The notes below the pieces were generated by a model that searched no databases, was not told the origin of the DNA, and saw only the letters and a list, made by a program, of their open reading frames with translations. 64,000 nucleotides of DNA from Polyangiaceae bacterium (lineage in GTDB: Bacteria > Myxococcota_A > Polyangia > Polyangiales > Polyangiaceae), in contig JAJDAH010000112.1 of assembly GCA_029261965.1 (NCBI GenBank), positions 1-64,000 on the forward strand, read 5' to 3'. Both the position numbers and the translations under genes were made by a program. Below, one piece after another: positions 9,024-16,931 of the stretch (its first letter is position 1; every line of letters starts with the position of its first letter).

Positions 9024-11102
9024 TCAGTCACGAGAGAGAGCGTAGCGGTAACCCGACACGAGCACGCTCCACGACGGATTGTCGAAGCGATGCGTCGCTT
9101 TCGTGGCGTGCAGCTTCAACGGCGTGACCTGCTCGGACTCGTCTAGCTCCAGGACAGCGTTCATGAATCTGTCCCGAGGCACTCGTTGTATCGCAGAGCG
9201 ATCGGGGCGGAACTTTAGTTCATCACTGCTGTTGGCCACGAGAAAGTAGTCCCACGGCGACGCCGCCTTTTGGACCGGCAAGACACTGTAGCTGCGCTGG
9301 TGCGCGAAAACCTCCGCCGCAGTGTTCACCAAGACTTGATTGGCTTCGAGCGTCAGTAGCCCATCCGACCAAAAAATCAGTACTCCATCGGCGGCGAGAA
9401 GGCTCTTGAAGGCCGCAAGACTCTCCACCGTGTAGAGCTTCGCCGCGCTCGCCACGAACGCAGGGTCCACAGTCATGATGATGATGTCGTAGCCACTCGG
9501 CAAGAACCGAGGCGCGAGGATCGCATCGCAGCGGTGCAGGCGCACTCCCTGACGCGCGAGCACGTCGAAGTTGTCGTCACGGAGAAAGCGCAAGAGCCCG
9601 GAGCTCGTCTCGCCGACGTCGACCAAGTCCACTTCGTCGAAAATCATCGACGCCACGCCGGCCGAGCGCCCCGATCCGGCACCGAGCACCAGCGCTCGGC
9701 CGAACCGCTTGGCGTAGGACGCACCAACGATCGAGATCACCCCCTCCATGTTGTGATCGAGAACGACCGGGGAGTAGCCGTTCTGGTGCAACCGCCGAGC
9801 GAAAACCGGTGACGTCGTGTCCGCGCGCGCGCGGGGTGCACGATACCGAAAGACCCCCGTCACCTCACCGAACCGCCGAAAAGACGCGTCGATCGACTCG
9901 ATCGACTGGCCCTTGTTCACTCGGCGGAGCATCACCTCTTCCGAACAGAAAACCGCCACGACGACCACGATGCCGAGCGCGGCAGTGATGGTCGTAGATC
10001 GACGCTCACCAGCGAAAGCGATGGCCGCCAGTAGGGTGAGCAGCAGCATGATGGCCACGAGTTCGTTCGTGTACGTCAGCAGAAAGAAGGCGGTGAAAAG
10101 CAGACCAGCGGCGTTGCCCAGCGAAAGCGCCAAGACGGCCGCACCGAGCGCTCGCCGGGGGCGCCGCTCGGCACCGACGAACGCCGGCCAGAGCGCGCCG
10201 ATGGGAATCGCCGTGGGTGCGACGACGAGCACCAACTGAACCGTCATGCTCATGACGCTGGCTGGCGGCTCGAGCAAGAAGAGCGCCGCGGCGGCCGACA
10301 CCGAAATCGACGCGCCAACGCAAACCGCTCGAATGCTTCTCTCGAAACTCCACCGCAAACGAAGCCACAGCACCGACCCCAAGAACAGCCCGACGAGAAA
10401 AGTCGCGAGCAACACCGGAGTGAGGAAGTAGAACGGCTTGAAGAGGCGACGAGCGAGCACGAGCCATGCCGCCTGCAGCCCGCCCGTCGCGATGCCGACC
10501 GACAGCAAGCGAAGGGGCACCTCCCCCCAAGAGCTGCGGACAGCCGTGTATCTCACGGGCCAAAGCAGCATCGTCGACGCGACATGAGCGCCGGCGAGCA
10601 TCAGGAGGCAAGAAGTCAGCCCGGACGTGGGGAACACCACCGCGTCGACCAGGAGCAACCCCGTCAACGCGCCGAAGCTCTGCCAACCGTAGGCTCGCGC
10701 GGGGTTGCCGGAGCTCTCCGCCACCATCGGGAAGGTGATGCCGAGCAGAACCGCCGGAGGAAGAACGTACACGCTCCCGAGCAGCGTCGCGCTCGTCGTT
10801 GGTCCGAGAGCCGGCGCCAGCGCGCCCAGAACCGAAGCGTTGATGCCGAGCACCCGAGGCAACGAGAGCGCGAGCAGCGCGTAGTAGATCGCGAGCAATA
10901 CCTCGACGGCAAACGGAGCTCGAACGGATCGACTGAGCCAAGCGCCTACGCCCACGCCGGCGATGAACAACGCCACGACGAGCACCGACGTCGTGGGCGC
11001 TGCACCTACCGTCTGGTCGAGCAGCTTCAAATGCACGCTCTCGCTGCCCAGTCCGCCGACGCCGGTGAAGAACGCCAGCACGAGAGATCTTCGCCCCGTC
11101 AT
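9024..11102 (-). CDS. polytopic membrane protein with degenerate spermidine-synthase domain, copy 2
   Basis: This 692-residue paralogue of the protein at 2513 has the same layout: N-terminal motif FFTGVGGLGSE against LTGVGGLGSE there, 10-12 membrane segments, and a C-terminal spermidine-synthase-like domain. The glycine loop VLGAGSGRSAG lies near residue 470. The catalytic DSTDP position reads MTVDP (about 541), so the first Asp is lost while the second is kept. Conserved tail motifs are AAKLYT and VLIFWSD. The start ATG at 11102 is well placed at the first membrane segment. Aminopropyltransferase activity is doubtful; the function is unknown. Confidence 0.75.
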   Translation of the reverse strand: MTGRRSLVLAFFTGVGGLGSESVHLKLLDQTVGAAPTTSVLVVALFIAGVGVGAWLSRSVRAPFAVEVLLAIYYALLALSLPRVLGINASVLGALAPALGPTTSATLLGSVYVLPPAVLLGITFPMVAESSGNPARAYGWQSFGALTGLLLVDAVVFPTSGLTSCLLMLAGAHVASTMLLWPVRYTAVRSSWGEVPLRLLSVGIATGGLQAAWLVLARRLFKPFYFLTPVLLATFLVGLFLGSVLWLRLRWSFERSIRAVCVGASISVSAAAALFLLEPPASVMSMTVQLVLVVAPTAIPIGALWPAFVGAERRPRRALGAAVLALSLGNAAGLLFTAFFLLTYTNELVAIMLLLTLLAAIAFAGERRSTTITAALGIVVVVAVFCSEEVMLRRVNKGQSIESIDASFRRFGEVTGVFRYRAPRARADTTSPVFARRLHQNGYSPVVLDHNMEGVISIVGASYAKRFGRALVLGAGSGRSAGVASMIFDEVDLVDVGETSSGLLRFLRDDNFDVLARQGVRLHRCDAILAPRFLPSGYDIIIMTVDPAFVASAAKLYTVESLAAFKSLLAADGVLIFWSDGLLTLEANQVLVNTAAEVFAHQRSYSVLPVQKAASPWDYFLVANSSDELKFRPDRSAIQRVPRDRFMNAVLELDESEQVTPLKLHATKATHRFDNPSWSVLVSGYRYALSRD

Positions 11103-11174
11103 CCGGAGCGCAGAAGTGTACGGGAAGCGGCGATCGGCCGCCGACCGAGATGGGCCTCGCTCAGAAGGCGCCCT

Positions 11175-11741
11175 CTACGCGCGCAGCCCCCGCGCGCGCA
11201 ACGCGTCTTGGGCCCCGCCAATCCCGCTCAGACCCATGGCGCCGCCACGGTGAACGATTCGCTTCCCACCGGGCCAACAAGCCGCCAGTGCCGGCGCGGA
11301 GCTCGTGAACTGAAACTCGGGCGAAAAAACCACTGTGTTCAGCGGGGCGAGCTGCTCCCCGCCAGGTCCAAGCAACCAGTGCGTCTGCCGATCGATGACG
11401 ACAACTGGTGGGAAGTCGGTCAACGGCCGTTTTGCCTGCGTCTTCACCCAAGAGTGCACCGCGACGAAGCCCGCTCCGCCGAGCCCGGCAACGAACAGCA
11501 GAATCACGCCCGCCAACACGAAACCCTTGCCCATCGATCCGAGCACGAGCTGCGCGACGCCATTGGCGCCGACGATGAACGTCACGAGACCGAGCACGAA
11601 TCGCAGCCAGAAGGTCCAACCCGTTCCCCGATTCACGAAGACCAGCCGATGACCGTCTTCGTAGAGCACGTGCCCAGCGGCTTCGGTGAGAATCGTCAAG
11701 TTGGCCCGTGCCCCCGCACCGGGGATCAATACTAGGCCCAT
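11175..11741 (-). CDS. membrane protein of unknown function, two TM segments
   Basis: The product has 188 residues from the ATG at 11741; a GTG at 11783 would add 14 residues, and neither start has a clear ribosome binding site. Residues about 40-66 (WTFWLRFVLGLVTFIVG) and 74-98 (VLAGVILLFVAGLGG) form a membrane hairpin. Flanking soluble parts look beta-rich (LVFVNRGTG, PPVVVIDRQTHWLL). The family is not recognised. It lies downstream of the 50-residue gene on the same strand, 75 bp away, and may share its transcript. Confidence 0.55.
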   Translation of the reverse strand: MGLVLIPGAGARANLTILTEAAGHVLYEDGHRLVFVNRGTGWTFWLRFVLGLVTFIVGANGVAQLVLGSMGKGFVLAGVILLFVAGLGGAGFVAVHSWVKTQAKRPLTDFPPVVVIDRQTHWLLGPGGEQLAPLNTVVFSPEFQFTSSAPALAACWPGGKRIVHRGGAMGLSGIGGAQDALRARGLRA

Positions 11742-11816
11742 CGGTCGATCGCCACACCCGCTCCTGAGCGCACCACCGATCACGAGCGGCGCGCGAGGTG
11801 GGCTCGCTATCGGTCT

Positions 11817-11969
11817 TCAGCGTCGGTGGCGCCGAGCTCGCTGCTCGGCGGCGACTTCGGCGACCAACCGCTTTGCTTCGGCCATCCCGATCAGCGCCAC
11901 TAGTTGCAAGAACTTCGCTTCCTTGTCCCGAGGCCGCTCTTCGCGCTCGACGGTTCTACCCAGTAACAT
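11817..11969 (-). CDS. small protein, 50 residues, charged helical
   Basis: ATG at 11969, TGA at 11817. A strong ribosome binding site (GAGGAG) lies 8 bp upstream of the ATG, which is the best evidence that the frame is real. The product begins MLLGRTVEREERPRDKE, has a hydrophobic helix-forming middle (FLQLVALIGMAEAKRL) and ends with a basic tail (RARRRHRR-like). It would form an amphipathic helix and might bind nucleic acid or a membrane. No family is recognised. The upstream 100 bp contain an AT-rich tract that may hold its promoter. Confidence 0.55.
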   Translation of the reverse strand: MLLGRTVEREERPRDKEAKFLQLVALIGMAEAKRLVAEVAAEQRARRHRR

Positions 11970-12372
11970 GCGAATTTCTCCTCAGTCCGACCCCGAAAAA
12001 TGCCGAGGTTGCGAGAGGAAATTCTAAGCGCGAAAAAACCGCTAGTTTGTTTGATCTTCGTTTGTTTTTCGTTCCCGCCGACGGTCGCCCCCTCAGGAGC
12101 GGCGACGACGCACGCTCACTCGGCCGGAGCGAAGTCGAACACGCCTCGGTCAACGCATCCACCGGCATCAGTCGAACTCTCCGTCGGAGTGGAAGTAGAA
12201 CTTGCAAGGCTCCAAAGAGGAGAAGCCGCGCCGCCGGGAAAAATGCCCGAAAGTGCCGTGCGCTTCGACAGCGCGATCGCCAAAGCCCGGACCGAACAGA
12301 AGGAGCTCAGCGTTCCGAGCATCGGAAAACCGGGCGGTTTCCATCGCCATCTGGAGAATTTCTCCAAATGCT
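11970..12372. other. 403-bp intergenic stretch with AT-rich tract
   Basis: This lies between the divergent 50-residue gene and the methyltransferase. An AT-rich tract around 12035-12075 contrasts with the GC-rich surroundings and is a likely promoter zone. A frame beginning with an ATG at 12241 (MPESAVRFDSAIAKART) has reasonable codon use but no ribosome binding site and runs into the methyltransferase in another frame, so it is not called. A short inverted repeat lies at 12352. Confidence 0.4.
12352..12366. repeat. 7-bp inverted repeat at a gene start
   Basis: TGGAGAA-T-TTCTCCA is a perfect palindrome with a one-base centre, ending 6 bp before the ATG at 12373. It is a possible operator overlapping the ribosome binding region, or chance. 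Confidence 0.3.
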
Positions 12373-13266
12373 ATGGTCGGCGACATGACGCACGACGAAG
12401 CCCAGCGGCGTCGCATGCTGGAGGTCAACGAGAACCAGCGCATGTTGTACGAGCAAGAAGCGGAGGCTCACGCCAACGCCGGCGCCTCGACATCCAAGAA
12501 GGTGATTGGCGCGTTCAAGGACACATTCGCCACGCGCACATGGCAGGGTGTCAAGCGTCGGGTAGTCAAGGCGCGACGCGGTTTTACCGATCCCAAGCTC
12601 GTCGACCAGCTGTTTGGAGAGTGGCTACCGTCACAGCTAGACGACAAGGACATGCTCGACCTCGGGTGCTACACCGGCCACGAATTCAGCCTCGCGGTGG
12701 CAAAGGATTGCCGGAGCTATCTCGGCGTCGACCTCAGCGAAAAAGCGCTCGGCGTTCTCGACGACCGGCTCCGAAAAATCGGAGCGAAAAACGCCAAGAC
12801 CATGGCCGTGGATTTTCTGTCCGACGACTTTCCCGACCTGTCGTTCGATTTGATTCATGCCAGGAGCGTGCTTCACCACTTCGAGCATCTCGACGTGCTC
12901 ATGCGACTACTGCACGAACGAAGCCGCCCGGGAGCCATCGTCCTCACTCTCGATCCCATGCAGACGGCGATCTCGGCGCGAATCGCGCGGGGGATCTATC
13001 GGCCGTTTCAGAACGATCGAGATTGGGAGTGGCCCTTCACCCGAGCAAGCTTCGACGCCATTCAGAAGTACTTCGAAATCGAGCACGTTCAAGGCTGGTT
13101 CGGCACGGCAAAATGGGCCGCAGCCACCAGCCTGATCAGCCCGGCCCTCGGTCAATCGCTCGGCGAAAAACTACACCAGCACGATCTCCGCGTCGCCAAC
13201 AAGGTCGGTCCCGGATTGTGGAGCTGCTTGTACGTCGCGACGAAGCTCCGCCGCAAAGATCGCTAG
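12373..13266 (+). CDS. SAM-dependent methyltransferase, class I
   Basis: The product has 297 residues from ATG 12373; an in-frame ATG at 12385 gives the alternative start MTHDEAQRR. The SAM-binding motif is MLDLGCYTGHEF (about residue 95), then YLGVDLSEKAL, MAVDF and FDLIHARSVLHHFEHLD, the standard Methyltransf_11/25 layout. The first 80 residues are helical and charged (NQRMLYEQEAEAHA) and may bind substrate or partner. The C-terminal 120 residues include IYRPFQNDRDWEWPF, an insertion that could shape substrate choice. The substrate is unknown. A strong hairpin follows the stop, so the unit is probably monocistronic. Confidence 0.75.
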   Translation: MVGDMTHDEAQRRRMLEVNENQRMLYEQEAEAHANAGASTSKKVIGAFKDTFATRTWQGVKRRVVKARRGFTDPKLVDQLFGEWLPSQLDDKDMLDLGCYTGHEFSLAVAKDCRSYLGVDLSEKALGVLDDRLRKIGAKNAKTMAVDFLSDDFPDLSFDLIHARSVLHHFEHLDVLMRLLHERSRPGAIVLTLDPMQTAISARIARGIYRPFQNDRDWEWPFTRASFDAIQKYFEIEHVQGWFGTAKWAAATSLISPALGQSLGEKLHQHDLRVANKVGPGLWSCLYVATKLRRKDR

Positions 13267-13280
13267 TCTGCAGAAAAAGT

Positions 13281-13311
13281 GCACGGCGCCATCGACAACC
13301 GGGCGCCGTGC
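13281..13311 (+). terminator. strong GC-rich hairpin
   Basis: A perfect 10-bp stem (GCACGGCGCC / GGCGCCGTGC) with an 11-nt loop starts 15 nt after the methyltransferase stop. No T-run follows. It is probably the transcript end. Confidence 0.55.
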
Positions 13312-13341
13312 CCAAGCCGTTGCTAGGCTCGGCCGCCCTTC

Positions 13342-14541
13342 ATGCCTTCACGATTCCTTGCCCGTTTCATCGGATCGCTCGCCATCGCCGCTTCCGTCGC
13401 GTGCAGCTCGAGCTCGGAGTCCGGCAACGCTGACGCCGGGCCGAGCAATCCCGACGCCGGCGCCACCCGCTCCGACCGTGAGTTTGAAACCGCGGGGCGC
13501 TACCCCGTCGGCAACTCGACGTTCACCGTGACCGACACCTCCAGGTCGCGGTCGCTAGTCGTGGAAGTCTGGTACCCGGCGGCTGAAAACGCCCGCGCAG
13601 CCGCAGAGGCGGGAACCGGCGCCGAAGATTTCCTCGGCGACCAGACGGAGCGCACCGCCTACGCGGATCTACTCGGTTCCGCCCCCGCCGGTTGCCCTTC
13701 GACGCGCACCGGGTCAGCGCGAGACGCGGACGCGGCACCGGGTTCTTCGTGGCCCGTCATCGTTTTTTCGCACTGCCACAGCTGCACGCGGTTTTCCGCC
13801 TTCAGTGTCGCCGAGCGGCTCGCGAGCCACGGGTTCGTCGTCGCCGCTCCGGACCACACCCTCAACACCCTCTTCGACGAGCTCGCCGGAACCCCTGGGC
13901 CGCTGACCGCGGAGTTTCTCCAAACTCGCGGCGCGGACATGAGCTTCGTACTCGACGTCCTGCTCGACGCCACCGCCACGGTCGTTCCCGAAGCCGTGCG
14001 CGGAAAGCTCGACGCCCAGAAAGTCGGCGCAATGGGACACAGCTTCGGGAGCGTGACGACGGGGCTCGTTCTGCAAGACGACCCGAGGTTTGTCGCCGGC
14101 TTCGCGATGGCTGCCCCGTTCGAGAACCCACTGCTCGTCGGGGTCGACGTCACCCGGGTTTCCGAACCGGTGATGTTCCTTCTGGCCCGGGAGGACAACA
14201 GCATCACCGAGATCGGCAACGAGCTCATTCGAGACAACTTCGCCCGGATCCCCGCGCCCGCGTGGAAAGCCGAGGTCACGGATGCGGGCCACTGGTCCTT
14301 CTCGGACCTCTGCGCCATCAACGATGGCTTCTCGGCGTGCTGCGGCGACGGCATCCGCCAAACAGTCGCCGGCGAAGCGTTCACTTACCTGACCGCCGAA
14401 CGCGGCCGACAAATCGGCGCCACCTACGCCGTCGCTTTCTTTCGGTCTACCCTCGCCGACGACGACCTGGCATCGACGTACCTGAGTGATCTGAAACCGG
14501 ACGACGCGGTCAGCATCGAATCGAGGAACCCCCAGCCGTGA
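13342..14541 (+). CDS. alpha/beta hydrolase lipoprotein (PAF-acetylhydrolase/dienelactone-hydrolase-like)
   Basis: The product has 399 residues. The N-terminus is a lipoprotein signal ending ASVAC, with a Ser/Gly/Asp-rich linker. The mature domain is an alpha/beta hydrolase: PVIVFSHCHSC (oxyanion region), the nucleophile elbow GHSFGS with Ser234, a probable acid Asp285 (LLAREDN) and His317 (DAGHWSF). The early segment LVVEVWYPA is typical of platelet-activating-factor-acetylhydrolase-like proteins. The substrate is likely an ester or lipid outside the cytoplasm (inference). The stop overlaps the GTG start of nhaA by 4 bp (GTGA), so expression is coupled, an unusual pairing. Confidence 0.75.
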   Translation: MPSRFLARFIGSLAIAASVACSSSSESGNADAGPSNPDAGATRSDREFETAGRYPVGNSTFTVTDTSRSRSLVVEVWYPAAENARAAAEAGTGAEDFLGDQTERTAYADLLGSAPAGCPSTRTGSARDADAAPGSSWPVIVFSHCHSCTRFSAFSVAERLASHGFVVAAPDHTLNTLFDELAGTPGPLTAEFLQTRGADMSFVLDVLLDATATVVPEAVRGKLDAQKVGAMGHSFGSVTTGLVLQDDPRFVAGFAMAAPFENPLLVGVDVTRVSEPVMFLLAREDNSITEIGNELIRDNFARIPAPAWKAEVTDAGHWSFSDLCAINDGFSACCGDGIRQTVAGEAFTYLTAERGRQIGATYAVAFFRSTLADDDLASTYLSDLKPDDAVSIESRNPQP

Positions 14542-15707
14542 AGATCTTCGAGCGATTCGCCCGCACGTCGATCTCGTTTCTTCTTCAGAACTCTCTCTTT
14601 CTACTCGTGGGTGCCGTCGCGGCGCTCGTCTGGGCCAACGTCGACAACGAAGGCTACCGGCACCTGGTCGAGGGCAAGCTGCACTTCGTCATCAACGACG
14701 TTTTGATGTGCTTCTTCTTCGCCATCGCGGCCAAGGAGATCTGGGAGGCGCTGCTGCCGGGGGGCGCCCTATCCTCTCCGCGCAAGGCCGGCACGCCGCT
14801 CTTGGCCACGCTGGGCGGCATCGCCGGACCCGCCCTGCTCTATCTGTGGGGCGCGCACGCGCTCGATGCGGCCGAGCTCACGCGCGGGTGGGCCATCCCG
14901 TGTGCGACGGACATCGCGTTTTCGTATCTGGTCGCGCGCTTGGTTTTCGGCGCCGGCCACCCCGCCATACCCTTCCTACTGCTCTTGGCGATCGCCGACG
15001 ACGCCGTCGGCCTCATCATTCTCGCGGTCTTTTATCCGACCGGCGACATGCACCTGGTGACGTTCTTCGCCTGCGTGGCCGCGGCCGTCCTGTTCAATCT
15101 ACTCGTGCTACGGCGACTGAAGATCCGGAGCCATTGGGCATACATCCTCGTCGCCGGACCGCTGAGCTGGTTCGGCTTCCACGAAGGCGGCATCCATCCC
15201 GCCCTCGCCCTCGTGCCCATCATCCCGACACTTCCGCACCAAGCAGACGATGTCGGCATTTTCGCCGAGGAGGACTTGCCCGCAGCCGAGCGGCGACACG
15301 ACACGCTCAACGAGTTCGAGCATTGGTGGAAGAACCCCGTCGAACTCGTCCTCATGCTCTTCGGTTTCGCCAACGCGGGAGTAGCGCTCGGGAGCGTTGG
15401 AACCGCGACACTGCTCGTGAGCGGCGGGCTCTTGATGGGAAAACCCATCGGCATCGCGCTGCTCACGCTGCTCGCCCTAGCCTTCAAGCTCGAGATGCCC
15501 GAGGGCATGAGCTTCCGGGACGTCGTGGCCCTCGGATTCATGGCGGGCATCGGCTTCACCGTCGCCCTGTTCGTTTCGACCGTTGCCTTTCCCCCCGGCG
15601 CGGTTCAGGACTCGGCGAAGATGGGCGCGCTCTTTTCCTTCAGCGCCGCGATCCTGGCGTTCATCACCGCCAAACTCCTGTCGATAAAGCGCTTCGAGCC
15701 TGGGTAG
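14538..15707 (+). CDS. nhaA: Na+/H+ antiporter NhaA
   Basis: This 389-residue integral membrane protein of the usual NhaA length exchanges Na+ or Li+ for protons in the inner membrane and helps pH and salt homeostasis. Seen motifs are CATDIAFS with Asp125 (equivalent to Asp133 of E. coli) and LAIADDAVG with the paired Asp154-Asp155 that bind and transport Na+ (Asp163/164 in E. coli). The N-terminal SFLLQNSLFLLVGAVAALVWAN is family-typical. The GTG start overlaps the preceding hydrolase stop by 4 bp. It converges on the TerC gene with a 21-bp gap. Confidence 0.93.
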   Translation: MKIFERFARTSISFLLQNSLFLLVGAVAALVWANVDNEGYRHLVEGKLHFVINDVLMCFFFAIAAKEIWEALLPGGALSSPRKAGTPLLATLGGIAGPALLYLWGAHALDAAELTRGWAIPCATDIAFSYLVARLVFGAGHPAIPFLLLLAIADDAVGLIILAVFYPTGDMHLVTFFACVAAAVLFNLLVLRRLKIRSHWAYILVAGPLSWFGFHEGGIHPALALVPIIPTLPHQADDVGIFAEEDLPAAERRHDTLNEFEHWWKNPVELVLMLFGFANAGVALGSVGTATLLVSGGLLMGKPIGIALLTLLALAFKLEMPEGMSFRDVVALGFMAGIGFTVALFVSTVAFPPGAVQDSAKMGALFSFSAAILAFITAKLLSIKRFEPG

Positions 15708-15728
15708 CGCGGCGAGCCACTCGACCCT

Positions 15729-16508
15729 TCAGGCTCCCCGGGTCCCGGCACGCTCGACGTCGAGCTTCTTTTGGTACCCGGACTGAATGATGTCGACGAC
15801 GACCAGCACCGCGATCGAAAAGTAGAACGTCGTCTTCGACAGCGGTTCCACGTGGTAGCCGAACAACGTGAGCCCGGCGACGTGGCCGCCTTCACCCAGG
15901 AGCACCACGCCGACGATCAAGAGGATGAAGAGGCCTAGGACCTCGTACTTGCGATTTTTCTTCAAGAAGTCGCTCACCCGGTCCGCCATGAGCATCATGG
16001 CGAGCCCCGAAGAGATGATGGCTATCGCGAGAACGTAGAACACGTCGGTGATGGCCAGCGCAGAAAGGATCGAGTCGAAGCTGAACACCAGATTCATCAA
16101 CACGATGTTGAAGATCACTCGCCCGGTGGCGCTGCTCTTCGCACCGACATCGCTCGACAGGTCCTCCACCGCGAGCATGTGACCGATCTCCTTGACGGCG
16201 GTGTACATGATGAAACCACCACCGAGCAGAAAGACGATGGTCGAAAAGTTGAACGAGCCACTCACGATGCTCGAGTCGATCGAGAAGAACGGCTCCTTGA
16301 GCACTTCGATGAGCTTGATCATCACGAAAAGCAGAACGACGCGAAGACCCATCGCGATGAGGATCCCCGAGCGCCGTACGCTCTTCTGCTTTTCTTCGGG
16401 TGCCCGCTGCGACTCGATCGAGATGTACAGCAGGTTGTCGAAGCCGAGCACGGCTTGCAGAAAGATGAGGACGGCGAGGTTTCCGAGATTGGTGGCGAGC
16501 TCAGACAT
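15729..16508 (-). CDS. TerC-family membrane protein
   Basis: The product has 259 residues from ATG 16508; an alternative start at 16520 adds four residues. Family motifs with membrane-embedded acids are seen: AVLGFDNLLYISIE in the first membrane segment and LVFSFDSILSALAIT after the middle loop. There are seven or so membrane segments with a charged cytoplasmic linker (SDFLKKNRKYEV). TerC proteins export Mn2+ or load it into exported proteins, and some belong to tellurite-resistance sets; no ter genes are nearby. No yybP-ykoY Mn riboswitch was found upstream. The C-terminal tail (SGYQKKLDVERAGTRG) is soluble. Confidence 0.85.
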   Translation of the reverse strand: MSELATNLGNLAVLIFLQAVLGFDNLLYISIESQRAPEEKQKSVRRSGILIAMGLRVVLLFVMIKLIEVLKEPFFSIDSSIVSGSFNFSTIVFLLGGGFIMYTAVKEIGHMLAVEDLSSDVGAKSSATGRVIFNIVLMNLVFSFDSILSALAITDVFYVLAIAIISSGLAMMLMADRVSDFLKKNRKYEVLGLFILLIVGVVLLGEGGHVAGLTLFGYHVEPLSKTTFYFSIAVLVVVDIIQSGYQKKLDVERAGTRGA

Positions 16509-16931
16509 CGTGGGCGCCATTGCATCGCACTGTCCCGCGAACGCAAGGGCTCACCGCGCGCTCACCGCGCGCCTGGATTCTGGGGTATCTCGGCTAGATC
16601 TGCTCCCTCGGCCCGTCGAGCTCCACTCCCCGCGTAGCGCCGTCTGTGTACTGCATGAACCTCAGCTTCTTCTCGATGCTGCGGTTCTTGTGAACGAGTC
16701 GGCCCCGTCGCCAGAGCGACTGGTCGCAGCCGTCGATGGGGGCCCGCCTGGTGGGGACCGGGTCGTGTGAGCCAGCGACGCTCGACGCCCGAGCTTTCGC
16801 CCGAGGAATCTAGAAACTGGGACCAGGGCCAAATCGGCGGATCAGCCACAAACCCCGCTCTGGAACCTGTCTTAGCCGCACAAAAGCGTACGTTACGTCA
16901 ACGTGATATTCTGCTCGTCGAGGACCTCTCC
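16509..16931. other. 423-bp divergent intergenic region
   Basis: It separates terC from the radical SAM gene. Holds an 11-bp tandem duplication (16550-16571), a short minus-strand frame with only a late ATG (MQYTDGATRG, 19 codons, not called), and the inverted repeat ACGTT-ACGTC-AACGT at 16890-16904, 28 bp before the radical SAM start. No RNA gene was recognised. Confidence 0.4.
16550..16571. repeat. 11-bp tandem duplication upstream of terC
   Basis: CTCACCGCGCG occurs twice head to tail, about 42 bp upstream of the terC start. It is a possible regulator half-site pair or simple slippage product. Confidence 0.35.

Noticed and set aside
8094-9146. Pro-rich 350-codon plus-strand frame
   Set aside because: It is the antisense of the Gly/Cys-rich repeat gene; Pro runs are the complement of Gly codons.
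12241-12384. Short frame starting MPESAVRFDSAIAKART upstream of the methyltransferase
   Set aside because: No ribosome binding site, runs out of phase into the methyltransferase; codon use only mildly supportive.
16595-16654. 19-codon minus-strand frame MQYTDGATRG
   Set aside because: Too short, no ribosome binding site, open upstream without a start codon.
16509-16700. yybP-ykoY Mn riboswitch upstream of terC
   Set aside because: No conserved core sequence was found by reading the minus strand.
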